Positions 34,371 through 44,559 of a stretch of 64,000 nucleotides of DNA are shown here, one piece after another. Numbering within the stretch: position 1 is the first letter of the stretch; the number at the start of each line of letters is the position of its first letter. The stretch covers positions 558,001 to 622,000 of the forward strand of contig NZ_JAUYHK010000011.1 of assembly GCF_030690045.1 (NCBI RefSeq), written 5' to 3'. This DNA comes from Thalassospira sp. GTDB taxonomy: Bacteria; Pseudomonadota; Alphaproteobacteria; Rhodospirillales; Thalassospiraceae. The position numbers and the translations under genes are program-made. The notes beneath the pieces were generated by a model. The model did no database searches, was not told the origin of the DNA, and saw only the letters and a list, made by a program, of their open reading frames with translations.

Positions 34371-36224
34371 GTGGTTGAAAAAAGAAGATTCTCAGTTCTT
34401 AGCGTCCTTCTGGCCGGTTTTTCCGCCACCAGCATCCTCGGGGTTGGACTAGCCCTTTATATCGGACTGAACGCCGCCTATGAAAACACCCGGAATTTAT
34501 GGGTAACACTCGCCGATATCGATCTGACATCGGTGCAGCGCAGCATGCAACAACGCATGGACAGTGTCGGCCAACGGGCCAACTGGGTGGCTGATAATGT
34601 CGCAGAAGGATTGCTGGACCCTGGCTTTCAATATGGCTGGGACAATGCCATGCGCGCCCTTGCCGCCGATGAAATTGATGTCATGGCCTATGGCCTGATT
34701 ACCGGTGAACGGCAATTTATCGGCTATGATACCGATGACATGTCTATAGTGCGTCGCACTTTGCCGATTGATGACATGTTGTTTTCCGAACTGGCGCATC
34801 TTCGAGGCCCCATTACCAATCGCACCAGCTTTCCACGCTGGGACCCCTATTTTCAACAGCCGGTCATTGCCGACTGGGTTCCGCTGTTTTACGAGGGGCG
34901 ATATCTTGGGACGTTTATCCAGTATCTATCCCTGTCCAACCTGTCGCGCAGCCTCAGCCGCGGGCGCGAAGATGCACCCGGTATTCCTTTCATCATCGTT
35001 GCCGGAAACCGGGTTTTGGCGCATCCACTGTTACAACAATGGGGATCAACCAAGGCATCGTCACTGGTCAGCGGCAGCGAAATCGCCCGCAGTCCGATTC
35101 CCCTGCCAAACATCAATGATATCGGCGATCCGGTTCTGGCCAATCTTGGCCGGTCCGAACGCCTTGATTACACCGGCACGAACACATCCCGCCCTGACAG
35201 CGACGTACAGATTTCAGGCCTTGAACTGGATAACGAGTTCAAGCTGATTGTCACCAAACAAATCGATGATACCCCATTCGGGACGGCACTGATCGGGATG
35301 CATTTTGAAGAATCCCTGTTTAACGAGGAATGGAACCGTCTGGTTTTGTCGTCGGTGCTGGGCGGATTTGTGATGTTGCTGTCGCTGGCGGTAGCCATCA
35401 TCATTGCCCGAAATTTCACCCACCCGATCCGGCGTTTTGCTGCTGCCACCCGGAAACTTGAAAACGATCTGCCGCAAGACCTTCCCGTTCTGCCCGGAAG
35501 CCGCATTCGCGAATATGACGATGCGGCACGGTCTTTTAACCATATGGTCGCCGGTTTGCGGGATCGCGAACGCATCAGCAATCTGTTTGGCAAATTTCTG
35601 CCACGCTCGATTGCCAAACAATTGCTGGCCTCGGGCACCGATTCCGGGGTTTTGCCGCCGCAACAATGCGAGGCAACTGTCCTGTTTGTGGATATTGCCG
35701 GTTTCACCGCCCTGTGCGAACAATTGCAACCACCCCGGATCGTCGCCATGCTGAATACCTATTTCGACATGATCACCAACATCATCGAAGAACATGGCGG
35801 CATCATTACCCAGTTTCAGGGCGATGCCGTTCTGGCGGTTTTCAATGCCTTTGACGAATTGCAGGATCATGCCGACGCAGCCCTTGATACCGCCATCAAC
35901 ATCCAGAAATCCGTGCGCACCACCCGTTTCGACGGGCAGGAATTGCGCTGCCGCTGCGGGATCAATACCGGCGGCATGATTGCCGGGAATGTCGGCGCAA
36001 CAGACCGGTTATCCTTTACAGTTCATGGGGATGCCGTCAATTCAGCCGCCCGGCTTGAAACCGAAAACAAGATTCTGGGAACCGAAATTCTTCTTTCGGA
36101 AACCACACGCGATTTGTTGTCGGCACCCGAACGGGTAATACGCGCCGGGGAGATCCAGTTACGGGGCCGCAGCGAAAAAACGGCGGTCTACACCGTCTCC
36201 CTGACAGACATAACGCCACAATGA
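34371..36224 (+). CDS. Membrane class III adenylate/guanylate cyclase (tandem copy 1)
   Basis: About 617 residues with a GTG start that aligns with the start of the tandem paralogue and has GAGG eleven bases upstream. TM1 is at about 8-33, a large periplasmic Cache-like sensor follows to about 335, then TM2 (about 338-362), a HAMP region and a cyclase domain at about 430-610. Metal-binding Asp441 (FVDIAGFTAL) and Asp485 are present, as are the transition-state Asn and Arg in GDAVNSAARLE. The base-recognition Lys is Gln481 (TQFQGD) and its partner position is Thr. Nucleotide specificity is therefore uncertain; some characterised class III enzymes use Gln here. Confidence 0.92.
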   Translation: MVEKRRFSVLSVLLAGFSATSILGVGLALYIGLNAAYENTRNLWVTLADIDLTSVQRSMQQRMDSVGQRANWVADNVAEGLLDPGFQYGWDNAMRALAADEIDVMAYGLITGERQFIGYDTDDMSIVRRTLPIDDMLFSELAHLRGPITNRTSFPRWDPYFQQPVIADWVPLFYEGRYLGTFIQYLSLSNLSRSLSRGREDAPGIPFIIVAGNRVLAHPLLQQWGSTKASSLVSGSEIARSPIPLPNINDIGDPVLANLGRSERLDYTGTNTSRPDSDVQISGLELDNEFKLIVTKQIDDTPFGTALIGMHFEESLFNEEWNRLVLSSVLGGFVMLLSLAVAIIIARNFTHPIRRFAAATRKLENDLPQDLPVLPGSRIREYDDAARSFNHMVAGLRDRERISNLFGKFLPRSIAKQLLASGTDSGVLPPQQCEATVLFVDIAGFTALCEQLQPPRIVAMLNTYFDMITNIIEEHGGIITQFQGDAVLAVFNAFDELQDHADAALDTAINIQKSVRTTRFDGQELRCRCGINTGGMIAGNVGATDRLSFTVHGDAVNSAARLETENKILGTEILLSETTRDLLSAPERVIRAGEIQLRGRSEKTAVYTVSLTDITPQ

Positions 36225-36329
36225 CCTGCCGGTTGACGAACATATTGTCTTGCAAAATCCTTTCTTCGCCTGGCCTTCCCCGCTACTGTTCCGGGATAAA
36301 ATATAAATCATCGCGGGACATGGCGGGGT

Positions 36330-38177
36330 ATGATGCGCTACAGGGGCAAACTTTCAATTATGGCCGTGTTGCTGGGCGGGTTTCTGCTAACCAGCGTACT
36401 GGGCATGGGGCTGACACTTTATCTTGGCCTGAATGTCGCCTATGACAATACCCGCAAATTATGGCTGACCATCACCCATGACGATCTTTCTGCCGTTCAT
36501 CTCACGATGCAGGAACGTATTGAGCGGATCAAACACCGCAACAAATGGATTGCCACACAGGTTGCAAAGGGAGCCCTGAACCCCGATGCGGTTGATGACT
36601 GGAACAGCGCCATAAATGTACTGAGTGCGGATGACATCGAAATCACCGCCTATGGCCTGATTACCCCGGACGGACGATTTACCGGTTTCAACGCCCGCGA
36701 CATGACACCAATCCAAAGTAACATCAATCCGGATGAAGTTGTTTTTTCGGATCATTTGCTGGCTTTGGGGCCAAGCCCCGGCGTCACGACATATCCCCGT
36801 TGGCACCCGGTATTGATGCAAACCGTGGTATCGGAACGAATTCCATTGTTTTACGGCGGAAATTATCTGGGTACTTTCGTGCAATATCTGTCTCTGTCCA
36901 ACCTGTCGCGCGATCTTATCCGCGGTCAGGACACCTACCTTCGCGTTCCTTTCATTATTGCCCCGGATCGCGTGATCGCCCATCCCGGGCTTTTGGAATG
37001 GCAAAACACGGTCACGGATAACCCCGATCACCCTGCCAATGCCGCTACCAATACGGTACAGGGCGCAGTGGATTTGCCCCATATTGCCGATATTGGCGAT
37101 CCGGTTCTGGCCCGGCAAGCCGATTGGCAGGATATCATCCTTGAAGCCCCCCTTGCGGATGTAGCAGGCAATATCCGCCTGGCCGGGCTGGAACTGGACG
37201 ATCGTTTTTACGTGATCATGACCCGGCAGTTTGACGAAACATCCATGGTGCCGATTATGATCGGCATGCATTTTGATGAATCTTTGTTTCGCCCGGAACA
37301 GGACAAACTTTCCTTCTCCTATATGGTCGGCATTGGCGTGTTAATTCTTGCGATCCTTGTCGCCATTGCCATTGCCCATAATTTCGCACGTCCCCTGCGA
37401 CGGTTTTCGCGTGCAACCCGCCTGCTTGAAACCGATTTGATGGATGATTTGCCGGTTTTACCCGGCAGCTATATTCGCGAATATGACGATGCCGCCCGAT
37501 CCTTTAACAATATGACCATTACCTTACGAGACCGCGAACGGATCAGCAGGCTGTTTGGCAAATTCCTGCCCGCATCAATTGCCCGCGAACTTCTGGAATC
37601 GGGTACGGATTCAGGAATCTTACCGCCACGACAAAGGGTCGCGACCGTTTTGTTTGTTGATCTGGCCGGATTCACATCCCTGTGTGAACAAATTGAACCC
37701 ACCCGGATCATCGCAATCCTCAATGCCTATTTCGACAAGGTAACGACAATCATCGAAGGGCATGGCGGGATCATTACCCAGTTTCAGGGGGATGCCGTTC
37801 TGGCTGTATTCAATGCCTTTGGCGATCTGGAAAACCATGCCGACGCCGCCCTTGAAACATCCATCGACATTCAAAAGATCGTTCACGCACAACAGTTTGA
37901 CGGGCAAACATTGCATTGCCGCTGCGGCATCAATACCGGCCCGATGGTTGCTGGCAATGTCGGAGCGACCGGCAGATTGTCCTTTACCGTTCATGGCGAT
38001 GCGGTCAATACCGCCGCCCGCCTCGAAGCAGAAAACAAGGTTCTGGGCACCAAAATCCTGCTGTCGCAAACCACACGCGATTTGTTGCACGACCCGGCAC
38101 AGGTGACGCAGGCCAGTCAGGTTCAGTTGCGGGGGCGCAGTGAAATGACGGCAATATATACCGTTTCTCGGCCCTGA
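36330..38177 (+). CDS. Membrane class III adenylate/guanylate cyclase (tandem copy 2)
   Basis: A 615-residue paralogue of the preceding gene in the same order: TM1, Cache-like periplasmic sensor, TM2 at about 333-357, HAMP region and cyclase domain. Catalytic Asp444 and Asp488 and GDAVNTAARLE are intact, and the base-recognition Lys is again Gln (Gln484 in TQFQGD). The cytoplasmic parts are much more alike than the sensor domains, which suggests duplication followed by ligand divergence. A bidirectional terminator follows. The start is the first of two tandem ATGs. Confidence 0.92.
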   Translation: MMRYRGKLSIMAVLLGGFLLTSVLGMGLTLYLGLNVAYDNTRKLWLTITHDDLSAVHLTMQERIERIKHRNKWIATQVAKGALNPDAVDDWNSAINVLSADDIEITAYGLITPDGRFTGFNARDMTPIQSNINPDEVVFSDHLLALGPSPGVTTYPRWHPVLMQTVVSERIPLFYGGNYLGTFVQYLSLSNLSRDLIRGQDTYLRVPFIIAPDRVIAHPGLLEWQNTVTDNPDHPANAATNTVQGAVDLPHIADIGDPVLARQADWQDIILEAPLADVAGNIRLAGLELDDRFYVIMTRQFDETSMVPIMIGMHFDESLFRPEQDKLSFSYMVGIGVLILAILVAIAIAHNFARPLRRFSRATRLLETDLMDDLPVLPGSYIREYDDAARSFNNMTITLRDRERISRLFGKFLPASIARELLESGTDSGILPPRQRVATVLFVDLAGFTSLCEQIEPTRIIAILNAYFDKVTTIIEGHGGIITQFQGDAVLAVFNAFGDLENHADAALETSIDIQKIVHAQQFDGQTLHCRCGINTGPMVAGNVGATGRLSFTVHGDAVNTAARLEAENKVLGTKILLSQTTRDLLHDPAQVTQASQVQLRGRSEMTAIYTVSRP

Positions 38178-38205
38178 TCGGGCCACTCTGTCAGATTTCA
38201 GGCAA

Positions 38206-38246
38206 CACAAAACGCCGCAACCGGAAACCGGATGCGGCGTTTTGTA
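38206..38246. terminator. Bidirectional terminator between cyclase 2 and rpmJ
   Basis: A 12-bp stem CAAAACGCCGCA / TGCGGCGTTTTG encloses an inner CCGG / CCGG stem. The T- and A-rich arm ends can act in both directions for the two convergent genes. Confidence 0.82.
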
Positions 38247-38273
38247 AAACTCGAGAACAAGGAAACGACAGGA

Positions 38274-38399
38274 TTAACCCTGACGCGCCTTAAAACGCGG
38301 GTTCTTTTTATTGATCACGTATACGCGGCCACGGCGGCGCACGACACGGCAGCCTTTTTCCCGCAGTTTCGCGGATTTCAGCGAATTTCGGATCTTCAT
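38274..38399 (-). CDS. rpmJ: Ribosomal protein bL36 (zinc-free type)
   Basis: A 41-residue basic protein, [17 protein letters not shown] then [20 protein letters not shown]. It has only one Cys and lacks the Cys/His zinc set, so it is the C-minus bL36 form usual in alphaproteobacteria. The ATG at 38399 is preceded by TAAGG. A longer in-frame extension has no family support. It is monocistronic and separated from the cyclase gene by a bidirectional terminator. Confidence 0.97.
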   Translation of the reverse strand: MKIRNSLKSAKLREKGCRVVRRRGRVYVINKKNPRFKARQG

Positions 38400-38520
38400 G
38401 ATACTAAACCTTAGAAACTTGGGTCCCTCGGGAGAGCGGAAAATAGAAGGGGGACCATCCTCTGTCAACACCTAAACTCAACCCTGCTGTAACAAAATCA
38501 CAACAGGCGTCAAATCGGCG

Positions 38521-39573
38521 TCAGTCGTGTGTTGCATAGAACCGGTAATAGGCAAGCTCGCCAGTTTCAAGCAATTTCACACGGCGCATCCACATTTCCA
38601 GTTCCTGCTCCAGAAAAGTGTTGAAATCCGGGTCTATTTCCCCGCCTTTCATTTCCTGCGCCAGCCCCGCCCACGCCGATTTGATGTGCGAAAGATGCAA
38701 GGCCGTTTCATCTTTCGAGATTCGGATATCGAATTTCAGCTTCTGCAAAACATCCTTATACCGCTCCGCCGTCCACGGATGGGGCATGATTTCTTCATGT
38801 GCCAGCCAGTTTTTATAAAGATCGGACTGCTCGCTGCTCTTGTTTGTCATCACATAATCGGTCAGCAACAATTGCCCCTGCTCGCGCAGGGATTCGGCAA
38901 TTTGCAGCAAAAACGTATCTTTTTTCTCGATCAGGAACATCTCGCCGACCGAATAGACAACGTTAAAATATTTCTGCCGGATTTCCGGGTTTTGCGGGTC
39001 ATATTTCTGCACCGGCACTTTTTTCTGTACACCCGCCGTCACCGACCGGTCCATCCCGATCAGTGCCAGTTCACCGTCCTGTTCAAGGGCTGTGACCCAA
39101 ACGCCGAACTTGTCGGCCAGCAAGCGCGCCGCCCCGCCAATGCGTGCGCCGATTTCAAGGCAGCTCATGGTTTCGTCCAGTGCCAGCGGTTTGGCCAGTT
39201 CCATCGCATAATCATGCCCGCCGGGCTTCATGATGCCGCGATCAAACAGTTTGGCATACAGTTTCAGGCGTTCGGGCGGCCAATTGCCGATTTCGTCATC
39301 AAGATCAAGATCAGGCAACTCTTCCTCGACCGGACGCGCCGCATAAACCAGCATCTTGCGCAACCAGTTGCGATAAGCATCCAGTTCCTGCTGAAGCATG
39401 TAATATTCAACCGGATCGTCATAGCCTTCCCACCGCGCCTTAAGACGCCATTTGAAAGGCACCGAGGAAATATCGGGCAATGCCATCGCCCCGTGGCCCG
39501 CCATGTCGGCCATCATGTCCCCGTGATTTTTCGGGGAAGATTTTTGCCAGAATTTAAGTTTCAATGACGCCAT
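38521..39573 (-). CDS. Class I SAM-dependent methyltransferase
   Basis: A 350-residue protein with an uncharacterised N-terminal helical region (about 1-135) and a class I methyltransferase core at about 137-290. The SAM-binding motif I reads CLEIGARIGGAARLLADKFG, followed by the acidic strand end VTALEQD, as in phosphoethanolamine or sterol-type methyltransferases. A C-terminal helical tail (FLEQELEMWMRRVKLLETG) follows. No membrane segment is seen. The substrate is unknown. It faces away from the J-domain protein gene with a 225-base divergent spacer. Confidence 0.85.
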   Translation of the reverse strand: MASLKLKFWQKSSPKNHGDMMADMAGHGAMALPDISSVPFKWRLKARWEGYDDPVEYYMLQQELDAYRNWLRKMLVYAARPVEEELPDLDLDDEIGNWPPERLKLYAKLFDRGIMKPGGHDYAMELAKPLALDETMSCLEIGARIGGAARLLADKFGVWVTALEQDGELALIGMDRSVTAGVQKKVPVQKYDPQNPEIRQKYFNVVYSVGEMFLIEKKDTFLLQIAESLREQGQLLLTDYVMTNKSSEQSDLYKNWLAHEEIMPHPWTAERYKDVLQKLKFDIRISKDETALHLSHIKSAWAGLAQEMKGGEIDPDFNTFLEQELEMWMRRVKLLETGELAYYRFYATHD

Positions 39574-39798
39574 CCGGTGTTCTTATCATAATCCAATCAT
39601 TTACGATCTGTCCCGCAAGGTAAAGAACGAATACATCATACTTGGCCTTCCCCCAAAGCCACATCCCTGACCGGCGATCATAAATTGCAATTTACGGTAA
39701 GTGAGAACGTGTTAAGAATTCATCGTTATGATGGCCTTGCCCGCCAGCATGGCAGGTAACCGGTTCCGGCATCAGGCCGAACACAACACGATATAAAG

Positions 39799-41121
39799 AT
39801 GACCAACGATCCGCTCGGCCCGTATTATCGCCTGTTAAAAATCAGCGCCACCGCCACCGAGCGGGAGATCAAGCTTGCCTATCGCAAGCTGGCCTTTGAA
39901 TTCCATCCGGACCGCAACAATGATCCGAATGCCGAGGATCATTTCAAGGATGTCACCGAGGCCTATGAAATCCTGACCGGCGTCCGGCCGGCCCCGAAAC
40001 CGGCAAAAGCACAACAGGCCGGATACCGTCCCGGCGCATCTGCGGGATCAAAACCCAATGACGCAAAAGGGGCCGCCAATAGCTCCAAAGACCAAAAAAA
40101 AACACAAGAAACCAAATCACCCCGACCCGAAGACCGTTTTGCCGAAGCAGCCGCAGCCTATAAGGCCCAGCAGGAACGCGATGCCAGCCGCAGGGCCAAA
40201 ATCCATCCCGGTGCCCGCCGCCATCCCAAAGAAAGCACCCCGCCCGATCAGGCCGGATTTGCGCGCTGTGTTGTTACATCGGTCGTCTCGGCCCAGCCCC
40301 GTCAGGTGGAATTTACCGTCGTTCATGGTTTTCTGAATACGGTTAAAAGCGAAAAAATCAACGCCATTCTTGCGCCAAAGGGTGCACGCAAGCTTGCACT
40401 GCGCGCCAGTTGGCGTACCTGGTTACGCGGGTTTTGGGGATGGCGCAGCATTGTCCCCGCATGGCGGGCCATTCTGGGCAATATGCGCGGCGGTATTTTC
40501 CCGCCCGAGGCCAATGCCCATCTGCTGTTTAATCAGGCCCGCGCCTTTGAGCGAACCGGCAACAAACCGCTGGCTCGTGCTGTTTTGATGCAGGCTGTTG
40601 ATTTTATTGGCACGAACAGATCAGCCCTGTCGGAACAAATTCGCGCCAATCTGCGCCGTCTGGATGATGGAAAACCAGCCCGGCGTGTGCGCGATGAATG
40701 GCGTACGACCTCAACACTGGACATGTTCCTGCATCTTAGTCCGCTTTTTGTGGTTATTTTTATGCTGTTGACAGTCTTTGGCCCGGCGCAGGGGCTTTTG
40801 ACCCGTCAAATTCCCGAAATCGCCAGCCAATATATTCACGACATCCGCGATCAGGTTCAGGGTCTTTTGGTCGACAAGGCCGAACCATATTATATTGACC
40901 GCGATTTGTTAAATATGCGCGAAGGGGCAGGTGTTGAATACCCTGTCACCCGTCGACTGGCCCGGTTTGAAACCGTTTATCTGGTCGGTCCGAATGAAAG
41001 TTTCTGGATCGAAATCCGCACCGCCCTTGGCGAAAAGGGCTTTGTGAATGCCGATGCCCTGGTGCCAGGTAATGGCAGCATCGCCCGGGATCGCTGGTGC
41101 GCGCAAAATAATTGCGACTGA
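39799..41121 (+). CDS. Membrane J-domain protein with C-terminal SH3-like domain
   Basis: A 440-residue protein with an unusual order. Residues 5-62 form a J-domain ([23 protein letters not shown] motif) that should stimulate a DnaK. A charged low-complexity linker (about 65-150) follows, then a central uncharacterised helical region (about 160-300), one hydrophobic segment at about 312-332 and a C-terminal SH3b domain ([30 protein letters not shown]). Glycine-rich and zinc-finger DnaJ regions are absent. A chaperone partner acting at the envelope, sensing peptidoglycan through SH3b, is inference. The ribosome site is weak. Confidence 0.85.
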   Translation: MTNDPLGPYYRLLKISATATEREIKLAYRKLAFEFHPDRNNDPNAEDHFKDVTEAYEILTGVRPAPKPAKAQQAGYRPGASAGSKPNDAKGAANSSKDQKKTQETKSPRPEDRFAEAAAAYKAQQERDASRRAKIHPGARRHPKESTPPDQAGFARCVVTSVVSAQPRQVEFTVVHGFLNTVKSEKINAILAPKGARKLALRASWRTWLRGFWGWRSIVPAWRAILGNMRGGIFPPEANAHLLFNQARAFERTGNKPLARAVLMQAVDFIGTNRSALSEQIRANLRRLDDGKPARRVRDEWRTTSTLDMFLHLSPLFVVIFMLLTVFGPAQGLLTRQIPEIASQYIHDIRDQVQGLLVDKAEPYYIDRDLLNMREGAGVEYPVTRRLARFETVYLVGPNESFWIEIRTALGEKGFVNADALVPGNGSIARDRWCAQNNCD

Positions 41122-41157
41122 CCGCGTAAACGATCAGCCGCACAGTAATCTGCTATG

Positions 41158-42621
41158 TCAGGCGGCCTTTTTCGGAATTGCCTTTAACGCAGCACACAAA
41201 TAATCCCAGAACCGGGCTACACTGGGAATATGGGCACATTCATCGGGGCTGTGCGCCCGTTTGATGGTCGGGCCGAACGAGATCATATCCCAATGCGGAT
41301 ATTTCGCCCCCAAAACCCCGCATTCAAGGCCAGCATGGATCACCCGGATTGCCGGGTCGATCCCAAACATTTCCTTGTGAACATCACGCATCATCTGCAA
41401 AACCGGGCTGTCCATGTTTGGTTGCCATCCCGGATAGGCATCGCCCCATTTCACTGTCGCGCCGATATTTTCAAACACCGATGTCGCCATTTCACGCGCC
41501 GCATCACGCGCGCTGGCAATTGAACTGCGCGCCGACAGGGTGACCTGCGCCTTGCCATCCCCTACCCGGACAATCGCCAGATTGATCGAGGTTTCCACAA
41601 CACCTTCGACACTGGTGCTCATCGCCAGCACCCCGTTGGGAGCCGCCACGATGGCATTGTTCAACCGAATGCTATCCGCATGGCTCATCGCCTGATCCGG
41701 TGTTGCCTGTTCCGTCGCCGCCATCGCGAAATTCGGCTCCAGCGCTGCATATTCATTGCCAATATCCCCTGCATAGACCGTTAGGGCGGCATCAAATGCC
41801 GCAACCTTGTCCGCAGGCAGGACGATTGAGGCAAAGGATTCACGCGGGATCGCATTACGCGCCGTACCCGCATTGATTTTGACAATCCGCGCCCCGCAAT
41901 CACGCAAGACACTGCGCAGGAACCGTGCCATCAATTTGTTGGCATTGCCAAGGCCCAGAATAATATCAATGCCCGAATGCCCGCCCTTCAGGCCGGTAAT
42001 GGCAATTTCACGCGCCACATATCCGGCCTCAATGGCGACGGGTTGATAGTCAAGGCTGGCGACCAGATCCCCACCCCCGGCACAGCCGACGCACAATTCA
42101 TATTCATCTTCGGTGTCGAGATTCAGCAAAACTTCACCCTTCAGCCATCCGGCCTCAAGGTTCATCGCACCGGTCAGGCCGCGCTCCTCATCAACCGTAA
42201 ACAGCAATTCCAGCGGGCCGTGTTCCACACTGTCATCAACCATCACGCCCAGCATCGCCGCAGCCCCGATGCCGTTATCCGCCCCCAGCGTAGTATTGTC
42301 GGCTGTCACCCAATCGCCATCGACATAGGCACGGATCGGGTCTTTGGCAAAATCGTGAGTACTGCCGCTATTGGCCTGGCTAACCATATCGACATGGGCC
42401 TGAAGGACGGTAATTTTGCGGTCTTCATAACCCGGTGTTGCCGGTTTGCGGACCACAAGATTACGGCCACTGTCACGCGCATGCGACAGGCCTCGTGCAT
42501 CGGCCATTTTTTCGATCATCTGCAAAACGGCTTCTTCTTGCAATGACGGACGCGGGATGTCGCACAGTTTTTGAAAGTTTTCCCAAATGGCGGTCGGTTG
42601 CAGATGGCTGATCTGGCCCAC
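41158..42621 (-). CDS. pepD: Aminoacyl-histidine dipeptidase (PepD family)
   Basis: A 487-residue M20C zinc peptidase that hydrolyses Xaa-His and related dipeptides. The catalytic pattern is intact: AHVDMV (metal His and catalytic Asp), TLGADNGIG (bridging Asp), VDEERGLTG (catalytic Glu pair), DTEDE, KGGHSG, and a C-terminal metal His in RAHSPDE. The GTG at 42621 is chosen because AGGAG lies seven bases upstream and the family N-terminus (ISHLQPTAIWENF) follows at once. An ATG 39 bases upstream would add a non-conserved extension. Confidence 0.94.
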   Translation of the reverse strand: MGQISHLQPTAIWENFQKLCDIPRPSLQEEAVLQMIEKMADARGLSHARDSGRNLVVRKPATPGYEDRKITVLQAHVDMVSQANSGSTHDFAKDPIRAYVDGDWVTADNTTLGADNGIGAAAMLGVMVDDSVEHGPLELLFTVDEERGLTGAMNLEAGWLKGEVLLNLDTEDEYELCVGCAGGGDLVASLDYQPVAIEAGYVAREIAITGLKGGHSGIDIILGLGNANKLMARFLRSVLRDCGARIVKINAGTARNAIPRESFASIVLPADKVAAFDAALTVYAGDIGNEYAALEPNFAMAATEQATPDQAMSHADSIRLNNAIVAAPNGVLAMSTSVEGVVETSINLAIVRVGDGKAQVTLSARSSIASARDAAREMATSVFENIGATVKWGDAYPGWQPNMDSPVLQMMRDVHKEMFGIDPAIRVIHAGLECGVLGAKYPHWDMISFGPTIKRAHSPDECAHIPSVARFWDYLCAALKAIPKKAA

Positions 42622-42734
42622 AATGATGCTCCTGTGGTGGAAAGGACGATATGATGACATGCTGATTACCGCAAATCAGGGATGATTTCCACCCCGGCTA
42701 CGGGTTTTCCCGCACAGCAAGTCATATTTCCCGA

Positions 42735-44357
42735 TCAGCAATCCGGAAGGTCCGTCACCACGCGATCGCGGCCTTCCTGTTTGGCCCGATACAGGGCCTT
42801 GTCAGCAACCAGCAGTGCCTTGGACAAATCAATTTCGACACCGGCCACCTGCCCACCAACAGTCACGCCGAAACTGGCAGAAATCGTAATATCCTTGCCC
42901 TTCATCCCGGAAATCCGAATCTCGCGGATCATATGGGTCAGACGGTTGGCAATCTCGACAGTGATCTTGCTGGTCGCCGATGGCAACAGCACGGCAAATT
43001 CCTCGCCCCCCATCCGCACCACCAGATCATCATCGCGCAAGGCCGTGCGCAACCCCGCCACCACCGTCTGCAATAATTTATCGCCGCAGGCATGGCCGTG
43101 GCCGTCATTGACGGCCTTGAAATAATCCAGATCAAGAATGATCAGGCCAAATTTCCACGATTGTCCTTTCATCTGGCGGACATCGCGCAACCGCGCCACA
43201 GCGGCTTCAAACCCGCGCCGGTTCAACGCGCCGGTTAACGGGTCTGTCGCCGCCAATTCGCCCAGTTGCTGCTCGATCCGTTTATGATCGGTCACGTCCT
43301 GGGCCGCCACCATCATACCACCATCTTCAAGCCGGTTGGTCCGCACATCCGCCAGCAATCCCGATGGCGTTTCCAGAGACCGGCGATCGGCATGATCATG
43401 ACCGGCATCAATCATATCCTGATAAATCTGCGCCAGAACATCGACATCAAATTGCGGCACAGACTGATCACCGGCCTGAAATCCGGTTGCAAAAAGACGT
43501 TTAAATTCACGGTTATAATGGCGCACCTTCATGTCACCATCGAGCATCGCCACCGCCGATGGCACCATGCGGATCACATCGGATACTGCATTTTCAAGAC
43601 TGTTTTTGGCACGGACCAACGCATCGGTCATATTGACCTCGGCCTGGGCATCGTGGGCGGTTGTCAGGATCGCCGGTTTGCCGTCATGCCATAAAATCCG
43701 GTCATCGGTCAGATCCCGCCATACCTTCGATCCATTGTCCAGATTGTCACATACCCGGTGGCGTTCACCCTCACGGCGGCCCTGCATGATATCTTCAACA
43801 TGCTGCCACGCCACGGCCTGCCGTTCGACCGGGATAAAGCGCGTCAATTCAGGGTTGCGCATAAAATCATTGGCATCTCTGGTGCCCATCAGGCGGGCAA
43901 AGGCATCGTTGACATAAAGAGCCTTCATATCGCGATGCACCATCACCCCGATAAAGGACCGACCCAGCAAATGATCGACCTGCATGGCCGTCATACCATT
44001 CTCAACCATCTGCGCTGTCGTCAGGATGGCGTTGCTGTCTTCCCATTTGATGGTTTCATCGCTGATTTCCAGCCAGACCGGTGTTCCGTCCGTCCGGATA
44101 TTGTAAACCTTTTTCCAGCCATGAAACGACACGTCCCGGACAAATGCGCCGGACAATTCTTTGGCATGGTCATGAAAAGCCGATGGGATATATTGCACCA
44201 GTAACGGATCACGCATGAAATCCGCCGCATCGCGCCGCCCCATCATCCGGGCGTAGGAATCATTGACATAAATAGCCACAAGGTCACGATGAACCACGGC
44301 ACCAACGCGGGACTGTCCGTACAGTTTTTCAATTTCCGCGGTCGTGAACTGCGTCAA
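42735..44357 (-). CDS. Multi-PAS diguanylate cyclase
   Basis: A 540-residue soluble protein with two similar PAS domains (about 1-118 and 125-240; VHRDLVAIYVNDSYARMMG and VHRDMKALYVNDAFARLMG), a third PAS at about 258-365 and a GGDEF domain at about 375-535. The active site is the GGEEF variant and the I-site RDDD is five residues upstream, so an active, feedback-inhibited cyclase is expected. The start is TTG with GGAG eight bases upstream; no nearer ATG precedes the first PAS. The two N-terminal PAS domains look like an internal duplication. Confidence 0.92.
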   Translation of the reverse strand: MTQFTTAEIEKLYGQSRVGAVVHRDLVAIYVNDSYARMMGRRDAADFMRDPLLVQYIPSAFHDHAKELSGAFVRDVSFHGWKKVYNIRTDGTPVWLEISDETIKWEDSNAILTTAQMVENGMTAMQVDHLLGRSFIGVMVHRDMKALYVNDAFARLMGTRDANDFMRNPELTRFIPVERQAVAWQHVEDIMQGRREGERHRVCDNLDNGSKVWRDLTDDRILWHDGKPAILTTAHDAQAEVNMTDALVRAKNSLENAVSDVIRMVPSAVAMLDGDMKVRHYNREFKRLFATGFQAGDQSVPQFDVDVLAQIYQDMIDAGHDHADRRSLETPSGLLADVRTNRLEDGGMMVAAQDVTDHKRIEQQLGELAATDPLTGALNRRGFEAAVARLRDVRQMKGQSWKFGLIILDLDYFKAVNDGHGHACGDKLLQTVVAGLRTALRDDDLVVRMGGEEFAVLLPSATSKITVEIANRLTHMIREIRISGMKGKDITISASFGVTVGGQVAGVEIDLSKALLVADKALYRAKQEGRDRVVTDLPDC

Positions 44358-44559
44358 ACCCCAATCTCCCAGCCCGTATTTCGCAACTTGTCTGGCAACT
44401 GCACATTATAAGGAATCCATGCTGGACTGCATTTGCTTCCAGTTGCTGTTTTTCTTATATGGGAAGACCAGATGCTACGAAAAGGACTGTTTTGCGCAAA
44501 AGTCATATTATATTTTTGTCCAGTTCGATCCTAGACCATAAGATAGACAGGAAATCCGC

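Noticed and set aside
38527-39567. 346-codon ORF antisense to the methyltransferase gene
   Set aside because: Almost exactly complementary to a gene with a clear SAM motif; a shadow.
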